Assembly: GCF_001191005.1 (NCBI RefSeq)
Contig: NZ_CP012201.1
Coordinates: 62,001-126,000, forward strand
Reading direction: 5' to 3'
DNA length: 64,000 nt
Source of the DNA: Massilia sp. NR 4-1
Lineage (GTDB): Bacteria > Pseudomonadota > Gammaproteobacteria > Burkholderiales > Burkholderiaceae_D
Part shown: positions 7,872-18,110 of the stretch, piece after piece
How the letters are laid out: the number at the start of each line of letters is the position of its first letter
Numbering within the stretch: the first letter of the stretch is position 1
Program-made: the position numbers and the translations under genes
Notes under the pieces: model-generated
Told to the model about the DNA's origin: nothing
The model's database searches: none
The model's input: only the letters and a program-made list of their open reading frames with translations

Positions 7872-10800
7872 CTAAGATGGCAGCAGGGGCAGGCGCAGCT
7901 CGAACAGGCTGCCGCGGCCCAGTCCCGCGCTGCGGGCCTCGATGCTGCCGCCATGCAGTTCGACGAAGCTGTGCACGATGGCCAGGCCCAGTCCCAGGCC
8001 GCCGCGCGAACGGTCCAGGGCCTGGCGTTCCTGCACGAATTTGCCGAACAGGCGCGACAGCATATCCGGTGCGATGCCGATGCCGTTATCGCTGATGCGC
8101 ACCACGGCCCAGCCCTGATCGGCCACGGCGCATACCTCGATGCGGCCGCCGTTATTGGTGTACTTGACGGCATTGGTCAGCAGATTGGTCAACACCTGGG
8201 TCAGGCGCAGCGGGTCGGCGTTCAGCGCCAAGCCGCTCGGCGGCACGTTCAGTACCAGCTGGTGGCGCCGTTCCTGTACCAGCGCCGCCACCGTTTCCAG
8301 CGCCCGCGTGATGAGGACGGCCAGTTCGCAGCGTTCGCAGCGCAGCTCGATCTTGCCCTGGGTGATGCGGGCCACGTCGAGCAGGTCGTCCACCAGTCCC
8401 ACCAGATGCTGGGACTGGCGCTCGATCACGGCCAGCTCCTTCTCGATATTTGGCACGCCCTTCAGCCGCATCAGCTGCGCGGCGCTGAGGATGGGCGAAA
8501 GCGGGTTGCGCAGCTCGTGGCTGAGCATGGCGAGGAATTCATCCTTGGCGCGGCTGGCGATTTCCGCCTCGCGCCGCGCTTGCGCCAGATGCTCGGCTTC
8601 GGCACGTTCGCCGGCGCGCTGGCGGCCGCGCAGCAGCTGGGATTCGACCCGCGTCAGTAGCTCGCGCGCGCTGAAGGGCTTGACCAGATAGTCGTCGGCC
8701 CCGGCGTTCAAGCCCTCGATGCGCGCTTCCTCGCCGGCGCGGGCCGAGAGCAGCATCAGCGGAATGTCCTGCAAGGCCTGGTCGGCGCGCAAGGCCTGGA
8801 TCAGGCCAAAGCCGTCCAGCAGCGGCATCATCACATCGCTCAGGATCAGGTCGGGGCGCTGGCTGCGCGCCGCCGCCAGCGCCTCCTGGCCATTGGCCAC
8901 GCTCTGCACCTGCCAGTGCGGGCGCAGCAGGCGCGCCAGATAGGCGCGCATATCGGCGTTGTCGTCGGCGATCAGGATGCGCGCCGCGCCAGGCGCCGGC
9001 AGGAGGGCGGGGGCGCTGGCCGGCACGCTGTTTGCAGTCGCCTCGCCGCCTTCCTCGGGGGCGGCGGCCGGCGCCTCCTCTTCGCCGGGCAGCCAGCGCC
9101 GCGCTTCGGCGGTATAGGTTTCCAGCGCGCGGCTGGGCGCATGCTGGGCCGCATCTGCGTCCACCAGCTGCTCGTCCGGCAAATGGGCGCGGCCCAGCGG
9201 CAGGATGACCGTGAAGCAGCTGCCATGGTCCGGCGTGCTTTCCACGGCGATGCGGCCGTGATGCAGCTCGACCAGGTCGCGCACCAGGGCCAGGCCGATG
9301 CCCGACCCTTCGAAAGTGCGGGCGCGCGCGCCTTCGACGCGGTGGAAGCGTTCGAACAGGCGCTCCTGCTGCGGCCCGTCGATACCGACGCCGGTATCGC
9401 GGATGCGCAGCACGGCTTCCTGGCCGCGCTGCACCAGTTCCACCGTGACGCTGCCGTTGAACGTGAACTTGAAGGCGTTCGACAGCAGGTTGAGCACGAT
9501 TTTTTCCCACATCGCCACATCGACCCAGGTCTCGGCCTGCAGCGTTTCGCAGCGCACATGCAGGGCCAGGCCGGCGCTTTCCATGATGGAGCGGAAGCCG
9601 CTGGCCAGGTCGCGCGTCAGCGCACACAGGTCGACGCGCCGGTAGCTGGCCTGCATGCGCCCGGCCTGCACGCGCGAGAAATCGAGCAGGGTGTTCACCA
9701 GCTTCTGCAGGCGCAGGGCGTTGCGCTGCGCCAGTTCGAGCCGGGCGCGCTGCGGCGGCGCCAGGCGCTGGATGGGATCGGCCAGCGCATCTTCGATGGG
9801 CGCCAGCATCAGGGTCAGCGGGGTGCGGAATTCATGGCTGATATTGCTGAAGAAGGCGGTCTTGGCGCGGTCCAGTTCCGCCAGCGCTTCGGCGCGGCGC
9901 TGGCGCTCCTCGTCGGCCATGGCTTTCTGCAAGGCGGCGGCGGCCTGGCCCGTGACCAGCTCGAAAAAGCTGCGGTAGGCGCCGTCCAGCGGCCGCGCTG
10001 GACTGACGCCGGCCACCAGCATGCCGATCGGCCGCTCGTAGCCGGGCATGGACAGGGGCAGGGCCAGGCACTGGTGCACGCGCTGGCCGGCCAGGCCGAT
10101 CGGCAAGCCGGGCAGGGCGCCGATGGCCAGCGCCACGGTGGCGCCCTGCTCATAGACCTGGGTGAAAGGCCAGGGACAGCCGGCCGGCGGCCGCCGGCCC
10201 GCCTCCAGTTCCACCAGGGCCGGCGCCAGCTCGATGCCCCCCGCGACATGGACGGCCTGCTCCAGGCGGGCGCTGCCGGTGGCCGGATCGAACAGGTACA
10301 GTAGGGCAAAGGGGATGTCGGCCGGATTTTCGCCGAGCACGGCCGCCGCCGCCGCGCAGGCCGAGGCGACATTGTCCTGGCGCAGCGTGGTGGCGGCCAG
10401 GTCGGACAGCGTGGTCAGGCGGCGCGTATGCAGATTGGCCGTGGTGACGTCGACGCAGGGACAGAACAGGCCGCGGATCGCGCCGCCCTCGTCCACGATG
10501 GGGCTGTAGGTGAAGGCATACCAGGTTTCTTCGCGCCAATCGCCGCGGCTCATGAAAAATTGCGCCTTCTCCACCATGCAGGCTTCGCCGCGCTGGAAGA
10601 CGCGGTCGGCCAGCGGCCCGCAATAGTCCCACAGTTCGGACCAGACTTCGCGCGCCGGCTGGCCCAGGGCGCGCGGGTGCTTGGCCAGGCTGAGCACGTC
10701 GATATAGGCATCGTTATAGAGGAAGGTGATGTCCGGTCCCCAGCCTATCCACATCGGCTGGGTCGAATTGAGCATCAGGTTGACGGCGGTGCGCAGGCTT

Positions 10801-10943
10801 TGCGGCCACTGGCGCAAGTCGCCCAGCGGCGTGGCCTGCCAGTCGTAGGCGGCGATCAGGCGGCCCATTTCGCCGGGAACCCTGAGGAAGTGAAGGTCGG
10901 CGCGATGGTCCGGTTCTGCCAGCATGCTGATGGTCTGTGCCAA
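7872..10943 (-). CDS. Hybrid sensor histidine kinase with two kinase cores flanking a receiver
   Basis: 1023 residues, no membrane segments seen, so a cytoplasmic sensor. Order: PAS-like domain (about 50-170), GAF-like domain (about 180-340), HisKA with SHEFRTP (about 368), HATPase with NLLSNAFKFT and GSGIGLAL, receiver with ILIADDNADM and DLILSDVMMP (phospho-acceptor Asp about 703), a second HisKA with LSHELRNP (about 806) and a second HATPase with NLLTNAVKYT and GLGLGLAI. The first half resembles kinases that use an N-terminal PAS to sense small molecules. Having two complete transmitter modules in one chain suggests an internal phosphorelay. No response regulator gene is adjacent. Confidence 0.9.
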   Translation of the reverse strand: MAQTISMLAEPDHRADLHFLRVPGEMGRLIAAYDWQATPLGDLRQWPQSLRTAVNLMLNSTQPMWIGWGPDITFLYNDAYIDVLSLAKHPRALGQPAREVWSELWDYCGPLADRVFQRGEACMVEKAQFFMSRGDWREETWYAFTYSPIVDEGGAIRGLFCPCVDVTTANLHTRRLTTLSDLAATTLRQDNVASACAAAAAVLGENPADIPFALLYLFDPATGSARLEQAVHVAGGIELAPALVELEAGRRPPAGCPWPFTQVYEQGATVALAIGALPGLPIGLAGQRVHQCLALPLSMPGYERPIGMLVAGVSPARPLDGAYRSFFELVTGQAAAALQKAMADEERQRRAEALAELDRAKTAFFSNISHEFRTPLTLMLAPIEDALADPIQRLAPPQRARLELAQRNALRLQKLVNTLLDFSRVQAGRMQASYRRVDLCALTRDLASGFRSIMESAGLALHVRCETLQAETWVDVAMWEKIVLNLLSNAFKFTFNGSVTVELVQRGQEAVLRIRDTGVGIDGPQQERLFERFHRVEGARARTFEGSGIGLALVRDLVELHHGRIAVESTPDHGSCFTVILPLGRAHLPDEQLVDADAAQHAPSRALETYTAEARRWLPGEEEAPAAAPEEGGEATANSVPASAPALLPAPGAARILIADDNADMRAYLARLLRPHWQVQSVANGQEALAAARSQRPDLILSDVMMPLLDGFGLIQALRADQALQDIPLMLLSARAGEEARIEGLNAGADDYLVKPFSARELLTRVESQLLRGRQRAGERAEAEHLAQARREAEIASRAKDEFLAMLSHELRNPLSPILSAAQLMRLKGVPNIEKELAVIERQSQHLVGLVDDLLDVARITQGKIELRCERCELAVLITRALETVAALVQERRHQLVLNVPPSGLALNADPLRLTQVLTNLLTNAVKYTNNGGRIEVCAVADQGWAVVRISDNGIGIAPDMLSRLFGKFVQERQALDRSRGGLGLGLAIVHSFVELHGGSIEARSAGLGRGSLFELRLPLLPS

Positions 10944-11098
10944 TGGGTCTCCTGCCTGCGAGGTGATGGAGTGGGGCGCTTGTGCACTTTACGCCGGGCT
11001 GTTGCGCAGCACAATATGCACACGCTAAATTGCCACGGCCTGGTTTGACAGCGGCCGGCGGCCATCGCATACTCGGACGCATCCGCCGGAGCCGTCCC

Positions 11099-11527
11099 AT
11101 GCCTGAAGCCAGCCCATCCAGCCTGTCCGCCGCCTTGCCGCCGCTGCGCAAGGAGTGTCCGCCTGGCGCTTGCGATTGCGAGCGCGAGCGGCTGCTGGCC
11201 GACCCCGAGGCCGACCGGCGCGTGCTGCGCCTGACCAGGGACGAGGAAAAGCGCCTGATCGAGCGCATCGAGGCGATTGCCAGCCATGCCGAACTGATGC
11301 GCGTGGGCCAGCGCTTGCAGGAGCAGCTTGGCGTGTCCCTGAGCATCGCCCCCGGCGCCAACGAGGTGCGCACCATGCGCGGTTTCGTGATCCAGCTGGA
11401 CCAGCGTCCCGGCCTGTGCCGCAAGACGCGCCAGGCGGTGCCGGCCGCCGTGCGCCGCTGCCTGGAGCGCCATCCGGAAATCGCCTTTGCCATCCTCAAC
11501 GCCAACGACTTGCTCGGCGAAAGTTAG
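11099..11527 (+). CDS. Unrecognised soluble protein with N-terminal Cys cluster
   Basis: 142 residues from the ATG at 11099; an in-frame start at 10982 would add 39 unconvincing residues. Near the N-terminus it has CPPGACDCER, a compact cysteine cluster that could bind metal or form a disulfide, followed by a charged helical stretch with LTRDEEKRLIERIEAI. Two further cysteines occur at RPGLCRKTRQ and VRRCLERHPE. There is no signal peptide or membrane segment. It is divergent from the hybrid kinase, sharing a 155-bp upstream region with it, and may be co-regulated. I assign no function. Confidence 0.6.
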   Translation: MPEASPSSLSAALPPLRKECPPGACDCERERLLADPEADRRVLRLTRDEEKRLIERIEAIASHAELMRVGQRLQEQLGVSLSIAPGANEVRTMRGFVIQLDQRPGLCRKTRQAVPAAVRRCLERHPEIAFAILNANDLLGES

Positions 11528-11609
11528 ACGTTTCCCAAGGGCATGCCGGCGCAGCAAGCCATGCTGCGTTGCGGTACAATCTTGCCTTTGATTTCAGGCT
11601 GTTTCCCCC

Positions 11610-12371
11610 ATGACTATCCCCGCGCCCATCCTGCAAGCCCTCGACCGCGCCCACTCCTCGTGGCGGCCGGTCTTGCTGCAAGGGCTGGAAGCGATGGCGG
11701 CCGCCCATCCCGCCTATCTGCCGGCACTGGCGGCGGATGACTACCTGCCCACCGACATGCGCCTGTTCGCCGCTTTCGCCCTGCCCATGGCGCAGGTGCG
11801 CTATGTGCTGGTGGGCGAGGGGCCGTACCCACGCGCCGAGAGCGCGACCGGGGTCTGCTTCATGGATGGGGCGGTACGCGGCCTGTGGTCGGAAGAGGCG
11901 GACGGCGGCCTGTCGAAGCCGGTCAACAAGGCCACTTCGCTGCGCAATTTCATGAAGATGCTGCTGGTGGCCGACGGCCAGCTGGCGCAGGAGCATACCG
12001 CCGGCGCGGCCCTGGCCGCCGTGGCCAGCCGCGCCCGCGCCGGCGGCGCCATCGCCACCCTGGCCGAGATGCAGGCCCGTTTGACGGAGCAGGGCTTCCT
12101 GCTGCTCAACGCTTCCCTGGTGTTCCGCGCCCATGTGGCGCCGGCCATCGATGCGCGCGCCTGGCTGCCCTTCTTCGAGACGGTAATCGCCGCGCTGGCG
12201 CCGCAGGCGCCCAAGTTGGTGCTGTGGGGCAAGATCGCTGAGCAGCTGAATAAGTTGCCTGTGGTTAAGGCGATGCCGCAAATCGTCGCGGAACACCCGT
12301 ATAACCTGTCGTTTATTGCGAATAAGGAAATGCACGCCCTGTTCGGGCCGATGAATCTGCTGAAGCCCTGA
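11610..12371 (+). CDS. Uracil-DNA glycosylase superfamily protein with altered active-site motif
   Basis: 253 residues. The fold is suggested by a strand-loop reading YVLVGEGPYPRAESATGVCF (about residues 66-85), which matches the water-activating motif GQDPYH of family 1 enzymes. A late AEHPYNLSF (about 226-234) matches the HPSPLS motif. The catalytic Asp of GQDPYH is replaced by Gly (GEGPYP) and the motif His by Pro. Classical uracil excision is therefore doubtful; the protein could act on another lesion or only bind DNA. It stands alone, 161 bp before the isc operon. Confidence 0.7.
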   Translation: MTIPAPILQALDRAHSSWRPVLLQGLEAMAAAHPAYLPALAADDYLPTDMRLFAAFALPMAQVRYVLVGEGPYPRAESATGVCFMDGAVRGLWSEEADGGLSKPVNKATSLRNFMKMLLVADGQLAQEHTAGAALAAVASRARAGGAIATLAEMQARLTEQGFLLLNASLVFRAHVAPAIDARAWLPFFETVIAALAPQAPKLVLWGKIAEQLNKLPVVKAMPQIVAEHPYNLSFIANKEMHALFGPMNLLKP

Positions 12372-12448
12372 AATAATGGGGGGCGGGAGCGTAAGCAGCT
12401 TCCCGCAGGCGGTTTTGGGGGCGCCTGACAAAGATAGCCAAGTTTGAT

Positions 12449-12474
12449 ATACTTGACTAAATCGTTCAACTAAT
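12449..12474 (+). promoter_or_regulatory. Probable IscR-binding site in the isc promoter
   Basis: ATACTTGACTAAA followed by a weaker inverted half (CGTTCAACTAAT) fits the left arm of the type 1 IscR consensus (ATASYYGACTRWWW...). It lies about 60 bp upstream of iscR, where [2Fe-2S]-IscR represses its own operon in other proteobacteria. A TTGACT inside the site could serve as a -35 element. Confidence 0.6.
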
Positions 12475-12532
12475 CGGGAAATGCGATTGGTTGGGTAGCA
12501 CGATATTTTAACTGAGTTGAACCGAGGTTGTG

Positions 12533-13003
12533 ATGCGTCTGACCACCAAAGGCCGTTTTGCAGTAACCGCGATGATCGATTTGGCGATGCGCCAGGGCAA
12601 AGGCCCGGTCACGCTGTCCGGCATCAGCCAGCGGCAGGCGATTTCGCTGTCCTATCTGGAGCAACTGTTCGGCAAGCTGCGTCGCCACGAAATCGTGGAA
12701 TCGATCCGCGGCCCCGGCGGCGGCTACAGCCTGGCGCGCCGGGCCGACAAGGTGACGGTTGCCGACATCATTATCGCGGTCGATGAACCGCTCGATGCAA
12801 CCCAGTGCGGCGGGAAGGAAAATTGCCATGGCGCCGACCACGCCACCGGCGCCCGCTGCATGACCCACGAATTGTGGACCACCTTGAACGAAAAGATGGT
12901 CGACTACCTGGATTCCGTGTCGCTGCAGGATCTGGTGGACCAACAGAAGCAAAAAAATGCTGATCAAAACGTGGTCGTCATGCACCGCGCCGCGCTCGGT
13001 TAA
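12533..13003 (+). CDS. iscR: Fe-S cluster assembly transcriptional regulator IscR (Rrf2 family)
   Basis: 156 residues from ATG 12533, which gives the family-standard N-terminus MRLTTKGRFAVTAM; a GTG one codon earlier is not needed. An Rrf2 winged helix is followed by the cluster-binding loop with Cys 92, Cys 98 and Cys 109 (CGGKENC ... GARCMTHELW). The loop is about five residues longer between the second and third Cys than in E. coli IscR. It represses the isc operon when loaded with a [2Fe-2S] cluster. It is the first gene of a nine- or ten-gene operon and has an IscR-like box upstream. Confidence 0.96.
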   Translation: MRLTTKGRFAVTAMIDLAMRQGKGPVTLSGISQRQAISLSYLEQLFGKLRRHEIVESIRGPGGGYSLARRADKVTVADIIIAVDEPLDATQCGGKENCHGADHATGARCMTHELWTTLNEKMVDYLDSVSLQDLVDQQKQKNADQNVVVMHRAALG

Positions 13004-13033
13004 ACATACGCAGCACTAGTATTGGAGTAATTG

Positions 13034-14299
13034 ATGAACGCCCCTGAAAAGAACGTTGCCCAGGTTGCCCCGGTGGACTTCCACACGGCCCCGCACTTCC
13101 CGATCTATATGGATTATTCGGCCACCACGCCGATCGATCCGCGCGTGGCGGACAAGATGATCCCGTATCTGCGCGAACAGTTCGGCAATGCGGCGTCGCG
13201 CAGCCATATGTATGGCTGGACGGCGGAAGCAGCGGTGGAAGAGGCGCGCGCCCAGGTGGCGGCCCTGGTGAACGCCGATCCGCGCGAAATCATCTGGACC
13301 TCCGGCGCGACCGAGAGCAACAATCTGGCGATCAAGGGCGCGGCCCAGTTCTACAAGACCAAGGGCAAGCACATCATCACGGTGAAGACCGAGCACAAGG
13401 CCGTGCTGGACACCGTGCGCGAACTGGAACGCGTGGGCTTCGAAGCCACCTACCTCGATCCGCAGGACAATGGCCTGATCAGCATCGAGCAGCTGCGCGC
13501 CGCCATCCGTCCCGACACCATCCTGGTCTCCGTGATGCTGGTGAATAACGAGATCGGCGTGATCCAGCCGATCGACGAAATCGGCGCCCTGTGCCGCGAA
13601 AAGAAAATCATCTTCCACTGCGACGCCGCGCAAGCGACCGGCAAGGTGGCGATCGACCTGCAGAAAACGCCGTGCGACCTGATGACCTTCACCGCCCACA
13701 AGACCTATGGCCCGAAAGGCGTGGGCGCGCTGTACGTCTGCCGCAAGCCGCGCGTGCGCATCGAAGCGCAGATGCATGGCGGCGGCCATGAGCGTGGCCT
13801 GCGCTCCGGCACCCTGCCGACCCACCAGATCGTGGGCATGGGCGAAGCCTTCCGCATCGCCAAGGAAGAGATGGACAGCGAAATCGCCCGCATCAAGGCG
13901 CTGCGCGACCGTCTGGCGCAAGGCTTGCAGCAGATCGAAGAGGTGTATATCAACGGCGATATGGAACACCGCGTGCCGCACAACCTGAACGTCAGCTTCA
14001 ACTACGTGGAAGGCGAGTCCCTGATCATGGCGGTGAAAGACCTGGCCGTGTCGTCCGGTTCGGCCTGTACTTCGGCCAGCCTGGAGCCGTCCTATGTGCT
14101 GCGCGCCCTGGGCCGCAGCGACGAACTGGCGCACAGCTCGATCCGCTTCACCATCGGCCGCTTCACGACCGAGAAGGATATCGACTTCGCCATCGAGCTG
14201 ATGAAGTCCAAGGTGAACAAGCTGCGCGAACTGTCCCCGCTGTGGGATATGTTCAAGGAAGGGATCGACATCAACTCGATCCAGTGGGCCGCGCACTGA
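13034..14299 (+). CDS. iscS: Cysteine desulfurase IscS
   Basis: 421 residues, about 17 longer than E. coli IscS because of an N-terminal extension. PLP-dependent: the Schiff-base Lys is in TFTAHKTYGPKGVGALY, and the persulfide-forming Cys lies in SSGSACTSASLEPSYVLRAL on the mobile loop. It removes sulfur from L-cysteine and passes it to IscU and tRNA thiolation enzymes. The ATG at 13034 has GGAG upstream. Second gene of the isc operon. Confidence 0.97.
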   Translation: MNAPEKNVAQVAPVDFHTAPHFPIYMDYSATTPIDPRVADKMIPYLREQFGNAASRSHMYGWTAEAAVEEARAQVAALVNADPREIIWTSGATESNNLAIKGAAQFYKTKGKHIITVKTEHKAVLDTVRELERVGFEATYLDPQDNGLISIEQLRAAIRPDTILVSVMLVNNEIGVIQPIDEIGALCREKKIIFHCDAAQATGKVAIDLQKTPCDLMTFTAHKTYGPKGVGALYVCRKPRVRIEAQMHGGGHERGLRSGTLPTHQIVGMGEAFRIAKEEMDSEIARIKALRDRLAQGLQQIEEVYINGDMEHRVPHNLNVSFNYVEGESLIMAVKDLAVSSGSACTSASLEPSYVLRALGRSDELAHSSIRFTIGRFTTEKDIDFAIELMKSKVNKLRELSPLWDMFKEGIDINSIQWAAH

Positions 14300-14339
14300 T
14301 CGCGCCGCCGTCATACGTTGAATTATTAGGAGCATCAAA

Positions 14340-14723
14340 ATGGCTTACTCGGAAAAAGTTCTCGACCACTACGAAAATCCGCGCAATGTGGGCGCGTTCG
14401 AAAAAGGCGATGAAACCGTGGGCACCGGCATGGTCGGCGCCCCGGCCTGCGGCGACGTGATGAAGCTGCAGATCAAGGTCGGCGCGGACGGCCTGATCGA
14501 AGACGCGAAGTTCAAGACCTATGGCTGCGGTTCGGCCATCGCTTCCAGCTCGCTGGTGACCGAATGGGTGAAGGGCAAGACCCTGGACCAGGCGCTGGCC
14601 ATCAAGAACACCCAGATCGCGGAAGAACTGGCCCTGCCGCCAGTGAAAATCCACTGCTCCATCCTGGCGGAAGACGCCATCAAGGCCGCAGTGCAGGACT
14701 ACAAGGCCAAACACGCAGCCTAA
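14340..14723 (+). CDS. iscU: Fe-S cluster scaffold IscU
   Basis: 127 residues, normal length. The three ligand cysteines are visible in GAPACGDV, KTYGCGSAIA and KIHCSILAED, and the chaperone-recognition segment LPPVK directly precedes the last one. It is where clusters are assembled with IscS sulfur before HscA/HscB-driven transfer. Strong ribosome site AGGAG before ATG. Confidence 0.98.
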   Translation: MAYSEKVLDHYENPRNVGAFEKGDETVGTGMVGAPACGDVMKLQIKVGADGLIEDAKFKTYGCGSAIASSSLVTEWVKGKTLDQALAIKNTQIAEELALPPVKIHCSILAEDAIKAAVQDYKAKHAA

Positions 14724-14742
14724 ATCGGCCACGGAGAAGAGT

Positions 14743-15066
14743 ATGGCAATCACACTGACCGAGAAGGCAGCGAAACACATCAGCCGGTATATCGAGCGGC
14801 GCGGCAAGGGCATCGGCCTGCGCTTCGGCGTGCGCACCACCGGCTGCTCGGGACTGGCGTACAAGCTGGAATACGTGGATGACGCGGCGGCCGAGGACAG
14901 CGTCTTCGAGTCGCACGGCGTGAAGGTCTTTGTCGACCCGAAAAGCCTGCCATACATCGACGGCACCGAACTCGATTTCGCCCGCGAAGGCCTGAACGAA
15001 GGCTTCAAGTTCAATAACCCGAACGAGAAAGACGCCTGCGGCTGCGGCGAAAGCTTCCGTATCTGA
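14743..15066 (+). CDS. iscA: Fe-S assembly A-type carrier IscA
   Basis: 107 residues. A-type carrier with the three conserved cysteines in TTGCSGLAYKLEY and CGCGESF near the C-terminus. It receives clusters or iron and delivers them to apo-enzymes, including [4Fe-4S] targets. It lies 19 nt after iscU. Confidence 0.97.
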   Translation: MAITLTEKAAKHISRYIERRGKGIGLRFGVRTTGCSGLAYKLEYVDDAAAEDSVFESHGVKVFVDPKSLPYIDGTELDFAREGLNEGFKFNNPNEKDACGCGESFRI

Positions 15067-15076
15067 CTGGCCGGCC

Positions 15077-15592
15077 GTGCAAAACCATTTCGACCTCTTT
15101 CAACTGCCGCAGCAGTTCGCCGTGGACGGCGCCGCCCTGGACGCCGCCTACCGCGAAGTGCAGAGCCGCGTCCACCCGGATAAATTCGTCAACGCCAGCG
15201 ATGCCGAAAAGCGCGTGGCGATGCAGTGGGCGACGCGCGCCAACGAGGCTTACCAGACCCTGAAGAATCCGCAGAAGCGCGCGCAGTACCTGTGCGAGCT
15301 GAACGGCGTCGATCTGAAGGTGGAATCGAATACCTCGATGCCGATGGCTTTCCTGATGCAGCAGATGGAGTGGCGCGAAGAGCTGGCCGAGGCGCGCGCC
15401 GCCAAGGACGCCGATCTGCTCGACAAGCTCGATGGCCAGCTGCGCGGCGCGCGCAAGCTGCAGTTGCTGGAAATCGAAACGCAGATCGGCGGCGGCGACT
15501 TCCATGGCGCCGCCCAGGGTGTGCGGGCGCTGATGTTCCTCGAAAAATTCGGCGAAGAAGTCCGCTTCGCCTTCGACGCCATCGAAGCCTGA
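15077..15592 (+). CDS. hscB: Co-chaperone HscB (J-domain protein)
   Basis: 171 residues, starting at a GTG at 15077, 10 nt after iscA. N-terminal J domain with the HPDKF motif (about residues 34-38), then a C-terminal three-helix IscU-binding domain. It brings IscU to HscA and stimulates its ATPase. Confidence 0.95.
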   Translation: MQNHFDLFQLPQQFAVDGAALDAAYREVQSRVHPDKFVNASDAEKRVAMQWATRANEAYQTLKNPQKRAQYLCELNGVDLKVESNTSMPMAFLMQQMEWREELAEARAAKDADLLDKLDGQLRGARKLQLLEIETQIGGGDFHGAAQGVRALMFLEKFGEEVRFAFDAIEA

Positions 15593-15649
15593 TACAGGCT
15601 TGGCGAATGCCGGCGCGCTAGCCGGTGCATACAGAAAAACAGGTTTCAC

Positions 15650-17530
<1,881 letters not shown>

Positions 17531-17558
17531 ATCCGCAGAATATTTAAAGAGGTATCAA

Positions 17559-17900
17559 GTGCCACAAATCGTAGTCCTGCCCCATGAGAAGCTGTGCCCT
17601 GAAGGCGCTGTGATCGAAGCCCCTGCCGGCAAGTCCGTTTGCGACGTGCTGCTGGAGAACGACATCCATATCGAGCACGCCTGCGAGAAATCCTGCGCCT
17701 GCACCACCTGCCACGTGCTGGTACGCGAGGGCATCGATTCGCTCAACGAAGCGACCGAAACCGAGGAAGACCTGCTGGACAAGGCCTGGGGCCTGGAAGC
17801 GGTGTCGCGCCTGTCCTGCCAGTCCATCGTGGCGGAAGAAGACCTGGTCATCGAAATTCCGAAGTACACCATCAACCACGCCAGCGAAGGCGGCCACTGA
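17559..17900 (+). CDS. fdx: ISC-type [2Fe-2S] ferredoxin
   Basis: 113 residues, starting at a GTG at 17559 preceded by AAAGAGG. The cluster ligands are in HACEKSCACTTCHVLV and LSCQSIV, the adrenodoxin-like arrangement of Isc ferredoxin. It supplies electrons for cluster assembly on IscU. Confidence 0.97.
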   Translation: MPQIVVLPHEKLCPEGAVIEAPAGKSVCDVLLENDIHIEHACEKSCACTTCHVLVREGIDSLNEATETEEDLLDKAWGLEAVSRLSCQSIVAEEDLVIEIPKYTINHASEGGH

Positions 17901-17915
17901 TACGCGGAGCCAGCG

Positions 17916-18110
17916 ATGAAATGGACTGATATTACGGCGATTGCCGAAGCGCTGTACGACAAGCACCCGGACGTGGACCCGGCCACGATCCGCTTCACCG
18001 ACCTGCACAACTGGATCGTCGATCTGGAAGAGTTCGACGACGACCATAAGCGCGGCGGCGAGAAAGTGCTGGAAGCGATTCAGCAGGCATGGATCGATGA
18101 AGCCAAATAA
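17916..18110 (+). CDS. iscX: Fe-S assembly protein IscX
   Basis: 64 residues, normal length. The acidic sequence opens with MKWTDITAIAEALYDKHPD and contains FTDLHNWIVDLEEF. It binds IscS and iron and modulates cluster synthesis. Its last 14 nt overlap the start of the methyltransferase gene in another frame. Confidence 0.95.
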   Translation: MKWTDITAIAEALYDKHPDVDPATIRFTDLHNWIVDLEEFDDDHKRGGEKVLEAIQQAWIDEAK

